This document shows, piece after piece, positions 1 to 9,635 of a stretch of DNA of 16,217 nucleotides. Below the pieces are notes generated by a model. The model saw only the letters and a list, made by a program, of their open reading frames with translations. It was not told the origin of the DNA and ran no database searches. This stretch comes from Thermomucor indicae-seudaticae (lineage: Eukaryota; Mucoromycota; Mucoromycetes; Mucorales; Lichtheimiaceae), in assembly GCA_000787465.1 (NCBI GenBank), contig JSYX01000708.1:1-16217 (forward strand), written 5' to 3'. How positions within the stretch are numbered: position 1 is the first letter of the stretch; each line of letters starts with the position of its first letter. The position numbers and the translations under genes were made by a program.

Positions 1-1393
1 TTTATGGGGAGACGATTGCACCGATTTCAAAGCAAACAGTCATAAGAAGACTGTATATTTCAAGGATCACCAAAGGCACCCGACGGACCTCAGGTGCTCT
101 TTTGGGCCCCTCTGCAAGGAGGGAATAGCTTGTATGATAAAGATTAAAAGTCTACTGCAGTAATAAATCAAGCGGTTTTGGCAGCTATGTGAGTGCAAGG
201 TAAACTCTGATACACGCCGCTTTAACTTCGATATGCTCAGTCGAGCTATACAAAAGAAAGGCCACTTGAACGGAACCGAGTAGATTGTCTGCTTCCCTAA
301 CACCTCAATGCGATCGCTCGCATAAGCATACAGACAGCTAAAATGGATGACCACCATAATCGAAAGTTTGCTGAGGTTAGACCATCAAGAGACTAAGGAT
401 TATGCAGCCCATTGTTCAGCTCATATCTTTGATAGTGCCTCAGGACGACCGTAGAATTGTCAGGATGTCTGGGAAAACGACCTAGGATATGTACTGGTTT
501 TGGAAAAATGTTTGCGTTGCTCGAAAAAGTCCTTTTTTGCGTCAGCTATAATCCGAGTTCGCGCCAAACATAAAACATGATTTACGTCAGTAAAAGCCCA
601 CATTTGAACCGAATAAAAAGATGAGTATTTGCGCCCAAGTAATACCGGCTTTTGATATCATGCTCTGTGCGTAGCTGCGACAATTTGGCACCGTTCTTTG
701 GTTTCAATAGGCTTACTGATGTATATTTGCTCACGGTGACGTCTCATGGTCAGTTTTCATATAAAAAGCTGGTCCTGGTTTGTCTCTGTTGGAGGATTTG
801 GGACGAGGGGTGGTATGCCTTATAGTCATTAAAAGAGATTATGTGGTATAGCATCCATCACCCCGAGAGACCCCATTCTTTATCAATGGATCGCTTGCGG
901 GAGCACTGCTCGTCCCGAGGTAAGAACTTCTTTTCGCTTTGATACCTGAGAAAGTTACTCGAGGTTGAATATAACTTGTCAAGTGATTTTCTTTTGCATC
1001 GCTTTACTTGCGCTGTTCTTTTCGCAGATGTCCCTGTAGCAAAAACAGGTGATGTTTACAAGGTAAGTCTTCTCTTTGCTTTTCCCTTGCTTGGAGTGGA
1101 TGCTAAATGATGCACGCAAATTCCATGTCTTTGAATACGCAAGTCTGATTCGCACAACACGCAAAATTCTGTGCTCTGCGCTGCAAATTGTCATATAGAT
1201 TTACTTTGTACTGTACCTCATCTCGTCGACTTCTTTCAATATCTCACGGTTCATGAGAATCATGCTAAAACCCCTGTCTTGACAAGTATGGCTTACATCA
1301 TTATGAAAGCGCTTAAACATGCAGTTTCAAAGTCCTATAAGTTATTTCTGCTGTTCTTCTTTTCTTCCTCGCCGAGTTTTGAATATCGACACC
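1..1393. other. Intergenic / unassigned left flank
   Basis: No convincing gene was found in the first 1.39 kb. Open frames here are short, on both strands, and none carries a recognisable domain or a clear chain of splice-compatible exons. Near the right end, a pyrimidine-rich stretch (about 1349-1372) lies just before the ATG of the next gene and may be promoter/5' UTR or the 3' end of a 5' UTR intron. A CRE-like core TGACGTC occurs at 737-743, but a single 7-base match is not evidence of function. The left part could contain old repeat debris. Confidence 0.5.
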
Positions 1394-1795
1394 ATGGAGC
1401 AGCCACAAGGCGGCGGCGTTCCACGTAATGCTGCAGCGTATACCGCACCGCAGGAAGGATACACGGGTCAACCCACTGCGGTCCATTCTCCGGAGCAAGG
1501 AGCTGTCGAAGGCATGCAAGAACCATCCAGTGGACAGCCTATTACAAGCGCAGATGTTGTCGGTGGCCCTACCGCCAGCGGATACAATATGTCCTCCCAC
1601 CAACAAACCACAGGTCGCCCCGTGGCAGATCAAAACGCGTTTCTGGATCGCGAAGGAAAGCCAAAGCCTTGGCAGAGCGAAATCCCACCTACTGAGCGTG
1701 CAAAGCAACTCGAACAAGAAATGAAGGAAAGATCGAAGGGTCAAAGAAAGGAGAAGACGGTTGCTGTAGGAGACAAAGTCATGAGAGTGGACTAG
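1394..1795 (+). CDS. Small hydrophilic protein of unknown function (133 aa)
   Basis: A single-exon reading frame of 133 codons. I chose ATG 1394 because its context is a good Kozak match (ACACC ATGG) and the in-frame codons upstream are low-complexity and Phe/Ser-rich, unlike the protein that follows. Residues 1-80 are rich in Gly, Pro, Gln, Ser and Thr and look disordered. Residues from about 85 to 133 are charged, with a Lys/Glu/Arg-rich probably helical stretch (around KQLEQEMKERSKGQRKEK) and end in KVMRVD. No signal peptide, membrane segment or known catalytic motif is visible. I do not recognise the family; composition suggests a small fungal orphan or lineage-specific protein. It is convergent with SSH4, whose stop lies 117 bases away. 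The coding call rests on start context, length and composition; the opposite strand is also open over most of this stretch, so the call is good but not certain. Confidence 0.68.
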   Translation: MEQPQGGGVPRNAAAYTAPQEGYTGQPTAVHSPEQGAVEGMQEPSSGQPITSADVVGGPTASGYNMSSHQQTTGRPVADQNAFLDREGKPKPWQSEIPPTERAKQLEQEMKERSKGQRKEKTVAVGDKVMRVD

Positions 1796-1912
1796 TAGTA
1801 ACATTATATCTTTTGAGAAAAACTTGGCTATTAATTTTCTTTACATCTGAGAAAGGATAAAAAGATAGCGTATATTTACAACAGCATAATAGGATGGTGC
1901 ACCGGGGTATCG

Positions 1913-3410
1913 TCAATCGAGCAAATTATTACGGGTTCTGCTGATCCAGCTGCTGTCACTATTGCTGCTAGAGGATGACTCATTGGTATAAATGTGGTTG
2001 GGTGGTGGAACAGCCGCAGGGCGCGGAAATGTGGAGTATGCTGGTGGAGAGTAAGCCGGATAGCGTATACCGCCGTTCTGAGGAATCGGAATATGGTGGT
2101 GAATTTGAATGAGTGGACGTTCATCATCATCATCTTCATCATAGTCATAATAATCCCTCAATAACGGACGAGAACTGGCCCTAGCATGGTTAGACGTCGT
2201 GGCACTAGTGGATCCGCTGCCAACACCGCGCTCTAGTAGAAGAGAACCAGCCTCAAGTCCGTAAGCTGGCGGAGGCGCCAATGTTCCTTGCATGGGAGCC
2301 AATCCCCATTTCTTGACATTCGCCTCAACAAATACGAAACCTATAAACCATGACGTGTTATCATACAAACTGACATTTCATTGTGAGTCTAATATCCTGA
2401 ATGGCTTTTTTTACCCATTTGTCCCAGATTGACGTGTATTTGGCAAGGTCCGTTTGCACCAATGGTAGGAAAGAGATTCCAACGAAGGCCCGTGCACGCA
2501 TCATCCAGCTTTCGTCCATTACGAGTGAAAAAGATAGTGCCTGATCGATGACGGTAACCAACACCAACGACATCCCCCTCTTGGAAAGACGGGCCGTAAG
2601 GTTTACCACGGAATGGGTTATTAAAGTGCTTGTATCCCGTGTCGCTAAAGTAGGCAATAGAGTGCCGATTCCAACCTGCAGTTCAGCGCAGATCAATGTC
2701 CGCATTCTTCGCTGGTCTTTCCGTGTCTACTCTTGCTCACCTGGAAGTCGAAAATGCGGATACGGCTTTGTGGCTACACCAACGGCGACGGTCGTTGTTG
2801 CAGGCTTTTCAAACATCTTGGCCTGTCAAGAGACACTTTCTTAATAACCTCTCTTGCTCCGTCTTCCCGTTGGCTGGCTTAAGAGAGAGAGAGAGAGTTT
2901 CTTACCTCCCAATAATAGACGTCTTGATTTCGCGGCAGCGGCAGATTTGTCTGCACACAGCATTCACCGTCGAAAAACTGAATTTCCGTTCTGGCCGACA
3001 CAAAGCTATTGGACTCCATGTCCCATTCAAATTCGAAGGCAGAGACACCCTTTTCTTGAATGGAAACATATTGCGATGCAGTAATGTCGGTAGGAATGCT
3101 GTCTGGTGGATACCGTTGTTGAAAGACTATATAAGCGATAAGAGAACAATGAGCAACTGATGGTGAGCCTTTCTGGTCATTGAAATGCAGTAAACTTGCG
3201 TTTGGCTTGTTCATAGCTTAATCGCGCATCCTCCGAAAGTGAAGCTAAAAACGCTGGTGTCTCTTCAAATTCACTTGCGAATTCAGGGTCGTCCGACGAT
3301 GTAAGGAAAAAGCGGTCACCGGCAGCTTTGGTGAAGCAAAGTAAAATAACTCCTACGAGGAAAAAGACGACGACCCCAACAATAAATATCCAGGTATAGC
3401 CGCTGCCCAT
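1913..3410 (-). CDS. SSH4: SSH4/EAR1-like SPRY-domain membrane adaptor of Rsp5 ubiquitin ligase (400 aa, 5 exons)
   Basis: Exons on the minus strand: 3410-3200, 3126-2906, 2822-2741, 2675-2415, 2340-1913, giving 400 codons plus stop. Domains in order: an N-terminal membrane segment (about residues 5-28, YTWIFIVGVVVFFLVGVILL), a linker, a SPRY domain (about 95-260, with DVYYWE, the VGVATKPYPHFRLPG stretch, GDVVGVGY and TIFFTRNG), then a low-complexity tail. The tail holds two PPAY motifs (282-285 and 357-360) and an acidic run (about 321-332). In yeast, Ssh4 and Ear1 are endosome/vacuole membrane proteins that recruit Rsp5 through PY motifs to ubiquitinate cargo for the MVB pathway; the same architecture is seen here. 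The start at 3410 (GTGACC ATGG) puts the membrane segment at the N terminus. The frame stays open upstream to 3524, so a longer form is possible. Intron 1 (3199-3127) appears to begin with GC: donor GCAAGT, acceptor ATATAG. No GT donor nearby restores the frame. At about 400 residues it is shorter than the yeast protein. Confidence 0.9.
2121..2142. repeat. TCA-type trinucleotide run inside SSH4
   Basis: An imperfect run of TCA/TCT triplets on the plus strand. Read on the minus strand in the SSH4 frame, it encodes most of the Asp/Glu-rich run near residues 321-332. Its length probably varies between strains, as coding microsatellites often do. Confidence 0.6.
2882..2897. repeat. (AG)8 dinucleotide repeat in SSH4 intron 2
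   Basis: Eight perfect AG units (CT on the gene strand) beginning seven bases inside the donor of the 83-base second intron (2905-2823). On the transcript this is a CU-rich tract next to the 5' splice site. Confidence 0.85.
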
Positions 3411-3725
3411 GGTCACTGGGACGTAAACCGAGGACGAAAATGAAGTACGGACGGAGTTTTTTTTAACGGCATCAGCTTTTCGGAACGAGACCCATTTAAG
3501 GAATGCTGAACTTCTTTGCCCCAAACAACGGTGCCTCTGTATACAAGATTAGACAGCAACTCACTTGTATCATCCTAACATGGTATAGTATGCTCCTTGC
3601 TGCACACCAGCATAAAATGCGACAATGCAATTAAAAAGGTTTGCTCATGCCTTACTGAGCATGGACTTCTTGAAGTTACAGACTCTGTTTTACCATGATA
3701 AACTTTCTATTTCGAGAGACGTGCT
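3411..3725. promoter_or_regulatory. Spacer between BCS1 3' end and SSH4 start
   Basis: 315 bases separating two head-to-tail minus-strand genes. It must hold the BCS1 terminator and 3' UTR and the SSH4 promoter and leader. The SSH4 frame stays open for 38 further codons upstream of the chosen ATG (to 3524), with Ser/Lys-rich content and no recognisable domain. I see no clear TATA box or other named element. Confidence 0.5.
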
Positions 3726-5292
<1,567 letters not shown>

Positions 5293-6102
5293 CAAAAGAA
5301 AGAAAAACTCACAGGCTGTTGAGATTTGCCGCTGAGTTTATCGGTCTCAGTGCAACCATTTTTGCCATGCTCAACAGTAGGCTGATGCGTAGCACAGCTT
5401 ATCTTTATCTTAACGATAAGCTTTTGTTTATTATGAAAAGTACTTTCCTTTGCTAGTAGATCCCCCTGGATAGACATCTGCAGACCACTTCGACATGTAA
5501 AAATCTGTTATGTCGTTAATACGGAGGATGTAAAAGCCTAACATTTCCAGAATTCTGATTAAAGCACACGTATCGAGGATTGGAATAAAAATCCGCGTTG
5601 TGCATTGCGCACCCCCTTTTCCGAGATCGACTGATTACGTAATTCAAGGGTTTGCATGCAGGGTGAACCTTACGGTCAAACACCAATTCAGCCGATGACC
5701 AACTTGGGTTGGCCTCATTCAAGGTTACGTACGAATGGACCAGCGTGCTTGGCAACAACAGTGATAATCAATGTGCAAAAAAACGTTATTGCTGGTCTAA
5801 TTTCTGATCCACATATCCTCGACGGAAGTTGAAGCCAGTATAGTAACCACCTTTTACGTCATTTAATCTTTAAAGTTCAAATAAAACAGAACAGTCTTCT
5901 GACATGCTTCGGGAAACACCATGATCCAGGACCCTGTCATCAGCATATTGTTCATCGCTTCTAGACGAGCTCATTCCCAAAACATGGGGCAGAATTGAGC
6001 GATATAGCTAAGAGAACGAAGCCAAACATCAATTACGTTATATAAGCAAGGCAGGAAGAATGAGACATTTAGGACTAACCAGCCTGTGTTTAATGATACA
6101 GG
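5293..6102. other. Gene-poor spacer, BCS1 promoter side
   Basis: About 810 bases between the BCS1 start and the TRAPPC5 stop, both on the minus strand. It should include the TRAPPC5 3' UTR and terminator and the BCS1 promoter. Two short minus-strand frames (5477-5292 and 5758-5516) show no domain, no start-context support and no splice logic, so I do not call them genes. No tRNA, repeat or strong hairpin was noticed. Confidence 0.5.
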
Positions 6103-7000
6103 TTACTTCAAGAGCTCTTCTCTGTGCAACACCTCTCTGTCCAGTTTAATCAAGATTGTAGTGCGTTGGGGAAACCCATCAATGGGCACAGTGTGAGCAG
6201 TAACCCGAGCAGGCTATTATACGCAAGTACAAATCAATGCTCTTATCCACACCATAGCACATAAGAAAGAGAGAAGGACTTACAAACTGGCAGCCATCCA
6301 GGACTGCCTCCACAATGCCAGCAACAAACGCATTACAGTTTAACTGGGAGAGCTCCTTTGGGACCGAGATATACCGCGTCAAGGGTGGATCATTATCCGA
6401 TATCATGTCTAACCGAAGGAATAAATACAAAGACCTTGAACAAAACGTCCGCAGTTTGTCCCAATACTTAATGATATCTCACATTCATCTTCATTCTCAG
6501 TGCTCTTTTCCAGAGAGTCTGCCTGTTTCCCAAAGAGAAATTTCCACACAACGTTATGTATGAAATACAGGACGCCCAGCACCCTTGTTTCCCGTTTTGC
6601 GCTCTTTTCTCTCCAAACTAAAAGTTCTAGCATCCTTGTACCGACTCGATATCCGAATTCGTTGAGTCTACTCGGGCGTCGGTTGGTTTCATTCAATCGC
6701 GCTTTTCGCAAATGACTTTTCTCTTAACCTTACTTGCGTTCCAAATCTTGAATGCCATTGACACGTTTCTGAGTGTATTGAAGCATTTCGGAAAAGAGGA
6801 AAGTTTGTGCGCTAAGGCTAACCTATGACGACCATGAGTTTGCACAGCTGCTGAATGTATGCCACGTTTCGCCGCCGTCTTTGTACCTCGGCGCCTCTGG
6901 TCTTGTTCAAATTCCTCTCCAAAATGCTCTTTGCTGTAATCATTCGCTGCTCGCTGTAATGAGAAGAAGCGGTGGACGCTCGAGGTATGCTGGCCGACAT
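6103..7000 (-). CDS. TRS31: TRAPP complex subunit 5 / Trs31 (207 aa, 5 exons)
   Basis: Exons on the minus strand: 7000-6887, 6822-6734, 6667-6483, 6408-6284, 6213-6103; introns are GT-AG (64, 66, 74 and 70 bases). TRAPPC5/Trs31 is a Bet3-family small subunit of the TRAPP tethering complexes, which act as guanine nucleotide exchange factors for Ypt1/Rab1 in ER-Golgi and Golgi traffic. Seen in order: [19 protein letters not shown] near residues 25-43, [68 protein letters not shown] (140-148), [15 protein letters not shown] (152-166), PARVTAH and a C terminus ending in [14 protein letters not shown]. These blocks line up with human TRAPPC5 along the whole length, plus a slightly longer N terminus (human about 188 aa). 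ATG 7000 has an A-rich context (AAAAAA ATG T). A separate upstream ORF overlaps this start in another frame and is described below. Confidence 0.95.
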
Positions 7001-7227
7001 TTTTTTGCGATGTAATTCGAGTAGTGTGTGGGGCTAGATGGTGAGGTGTTCTTTTGACTTGCCTGCCATAGGCGTAGCAGAAAATTCACGAAGGCAAAAT
7101 GTTTTTCCGGATAAGTGCTGAAGTCCGCTACGCCATGAAAAGGTTCTACTGACAACGCATTATTTTCAAAGATATTAAATGCGCAGTCTTCCGTTAAAGG
7201 AGCTTTCACGACAACGCCACCTGGCAT
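6940..7227 (-). other. Upstream ORF overlapping the TRAPPC5 start; possible orphan first exon
   Basis: A 95-codon ATG-initiated frame starting at 7227 that overlaps the TRAPPC5 start by 61 bases in a different frame. Residues 1-55 read more like protein than noise (MPGGVVVKAPLTEDC near the start). Residues 42-49, KHFAFVNF, fit the RNP1 octamer pattern of RRM domains. Directly after codon 55 (CAG, ending at 7063) comes GCAAGT at 7062-7057, the same non-canonical donor hexamer used by two other introns in this window. After that point the reading becomes low-complexity. It may be an unspliced first exon, a gene fragment, a long uORF that dampens TRAPPC5 translation, or chance. I could not find a downstream exon in frame. 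Confidence 0.25.
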
Positions 7228-7973
7228 AGTGAAATAAAGGAACAGAAAAGAGAAAAACGATCTCTATTTTTGACAGTTTTACATCAATGCAAGGAATTCC
7301 TGACTTAATTACCAGAAACTCTTCAAGCGAAAAAGAATGACAAAGATGCTACTTTTCGCTGATGCATGAACCATCTGGACCGACGCTTACGATCTGAAGA
7401 CTCACTTAGATAGCGCGCTGTGGTACTGAGCTATTCTTTTATTATTATGCTTAATCCATTAATGACAATAAAACATCGGGCAAGATACATCCTAAGTACG
7501 AGCAAACAGGCACCTGCTCCCCTGCCGTGGCCCGCCGGCGATAGCTAAGCCGACGTGTCTGGGCCACGGATGTCTACAAAGTCTATATGGTAGTGCCTAA
7601 AGATACTGTCAAGGGTGAATTTGCCTTTGCCACAATCTTCATGTGGTCCCTGGTGTTCGTTTTGCTGATGTTTTAGAATATTCAACGGTTGCTACATTTG
7701 ATAGATGTTGTCGAGCTTATATGTCCCTACGCCTTTTGTATCTCCTACGCGTCTCATTATCTTCACCAAATGAGATAAGCACTTGGAACCCGTGTCACCC
7801 CTCAAGATTTTAATGCGTAATGAAAAGCGCCGAAAGGCATGTTGGCACAAAACAGCTTTCGCCACCCTGAGGATTGTTGTTAGGGCTTCAATTTTTGGAA
7901 AATTCAAGCAGCGGACAAAACCGTTTCCTTCTCTGAAGCACATCTTCCCTCCCCGCTCCCCTACAACAAAACC
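7228..7973. promoter_or_regulatory. Divergent intergenic region between TRAPPC5 and the hydrolase gene
   Basis: About 0.75 kb (nearly 1 kb measured from the TRAPPC5 ATG) that should contain both promoters. It is mostly AT-rich. It includes one isolated GC-rich hairpin at 7525-7569 (separate entry) and a C/T-rich leader (about 7943-7962) immediately before the hydrolase ATG, a common feature of fungal promoters. Short frames at 7943-7692 (-) and 7783-7977 (+) have no recognisable content. Confidence 0.5.
7525..7569. other. GC-rich intergenic hairpin, two-tier
   Basis: Perfect 9-base inverted repeat CCGTGGCCC (7525-7533) and GGGCCACGG (7561-7569). Inside the 27-base loop a second stem can form (CGGC near 7536-7539 with GCCG near 7549-7552), leaving an asymmetric internal loop on the 3' side. 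The surrounding sequence is AT-rich. It could be a structured RNA element, a protein-binding palindrome or chance; no boxes are clear enough to name an RNA class. Confidence 0.55.
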
Positions 7974-9588
7974 ATGACTTGGCTTGAGTCAAGGACACTC
8001 TATGTGTCTTTGTCACTTTTCTTTCTGCCGTTATCTATACTCTGCATTGTCTTGTGCTTACCCCTTATCGCTTTTGCCGTAGGTAATGTAATTGTGCGTC
8101 AGATCACCAAATGAATTCCAGCAGCAGCACTCACTTCAAGTATATATGAACAGTAACGCTTTATCTAAGTGCTGGGGTTATTTATTTGCTTCAAGCGCAA
8201 ACGGACGCCAAATTCAACCTACCTTATAATCCTGCACGAGTCTTAAAGATCAACATTGCTTTTTTACGGCTCATTGTTGGGTGGATCTATGATATTCCGT
8301 TGGTACTGACCTACTTGTATTGGCGTTACTGGAAGGTGCGCGACACGTACCACACATTTGTTAGGTAAAAATAAAACGCAGTAAGTAATATGAGTATAGT
8401 GTCCTCATACGAATAGAATAGAGAGGATGTTGTTTATTCGCAAGACCATCCGTCATGCCGGCTGGATGTATATTCTCCGGAACGGCGCAAGCAGGATCAA
8501 CGGCCTGTCATTTTATTCATCTATGGTGGATCATGGTCTTCTGGCTCAAAACGCTCGTATTCAACATTTGCCAATACTCTTCGTGAACTGGGTTATTATG
8601 TCGTCGTACCTGATTACCGCAAGTATCCGCTAGCCAAGGCAGAGGAAATGTACGACGATGTTCGAAATGCTCTTCGCTGGCTATACAACAACTGTAGCAG
8701 TATTGGCTGCAGTGCTGATGCGATCTATGTCATGGCAAGTTTCCTCTGGGCAATAGTCTTATGATATCTCTGGTTATCTGACTGTATCCCATGGGACCTG
8801 TTGTTTAGGGACATAGTGCTGGTGCGCATTTGGCGTCTCAAGTGGTACTGATGGACGTGGTTGAACGTGCTAAATATGTACAACGACTGGCCGCAAAGAA
8901 GACGAAGGAGGATGACTCTGACACAGAAAAGGTACCATCTTACCCAGACTTGGACAATGATGAGGAAAAGCCGGTGACTTTCCTACCTCAGGTTGAGGGA
9001 TTGTTGTTGTATGTACCCACCAAAGCAAAGCGACGCGTCGCAGAAGGGAGTAGTATTGACTTATTATCACCATTTAGACTGGCAGGTGTCTATGATATTG
9101 AAAAGCACTTACAGCATGAGATACGGCGAGGTGTGGAAAAGGTGTCTGCCATGTCCCGCGTCATGGGATCATCGGTTGAAGGTTACCGAGCCAATTCGCC
9201 TATCGAGCTGATCAAGTCCAACGGTCCGTTACTTGCTAGCAGTAAAGATGTGCTAGATTTAATACCACGGATGATGTTTATTCACGGAGAAAAGGACGCG
9301 ATTGTCCCCGTCGAACAATCCGTAAACATGTACAACATGTTTGGAGAGGTGCTGCCGCCTGCACTACTCGATGAAGTAGATGTACGCATGCGTCTGTACA
9401 AGCGTATGGGCCATGCTCAATGTGTTACAGGTAAGCTAAAGGGATAATGGCTGCTGTGCTGCCAAAATGCGAAATATTGACGGGTATCTTGTAAAGCATT
9501 GATGGCCAACATTTTTTCGGAAGACCGTATGCTAAAGTTATTGACAAGAGATATTAAAGATTTCACGGAGACCGTACCAGCAGAATAA
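7974..9588 (+). CDS. Membrane-anchored alpha/beta hydrolase, carboxylesterase-like (411 aa, 6 exons)
   Basis: Exons: 7974-8082, 8196-8364, 8422-8734, 8809-9008, 9078-9430, 9497-9588. The start (AAAACC ATGA) opens a hydrophobic N terminus (about residues 9-36), and a second hydrophobic stretch lies near 60-80, so a membrane anchor is likely. The hydrolase core has an oxyanion-loop motif FIYGGSW (125-131), nucleophile elbow GHSAGAH with Ser200, the acid in HGEKDAIVPV (Asp337) and the base in MGHAQCV (His376). The overall pattern resembles the esterase/lipase families that include plant isoprenylcysteine methylesterases, but the substrate cannot be read from the sequence. The usual HGG of the oxyanion loop is YGG here. 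Intron 3 (8735-8808) appears to start with GC (ATG|GCAAGT). Intron 4 (9009-9077) is 69 bases, has no stop and starts with GTATGT; removing it joins the beta strand as EGLLLLAGVYD. An acidic, Lys-rich insertion lies near residues 225-250. The gene converges on the SAP-domain gene 47 bases away. Confidence 0.88.
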
Positions 9589-9635
9589 CAGAGAAAGAAA
9601 GAAAAACATACTGGTGTCTGTATATACAAGCTTTA

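Noticed and set aside
3..130. Possible Tc1/mariner transposase helix-turn-helix trace in frame 3 (ISKQTVIRRL near the left edge)
   Set aside because: The ten-residue resemblance is not followed by any further transposase block before a stop, so it is too weak to call.
67..357. 96-codon minus-strand frame at the left edge
   Set aside because: No domain, poor composition, and no compatible exon neighbours were found.
737..743. CRE-like TGACGTC site
   Set aside because: A lone 7-base match far from any confident start codon is expected by chance at this scale.
1313..1804. 163-codon minus-strand frame opposite the small orphan gene
   Set aside because: It mirrors the plus-strand gene, its start has no context support, it lacks any domain and its Cys/Leu/Arg-rich composition looks like an antisense shadow.
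2696..3160. 154-codon plus-strand frame over the SSH4 exons and introns
   Set aside because: It runs antisense across exons that encode a clear SPRY domain and crosses their introns without regard to splice sites.
5516..5758. 80-codon minus-strand frame between BCS1 and TRAPPC5
   Set aside because: No recognisable motif, no conserved-looking segment and no promoter or splice support.
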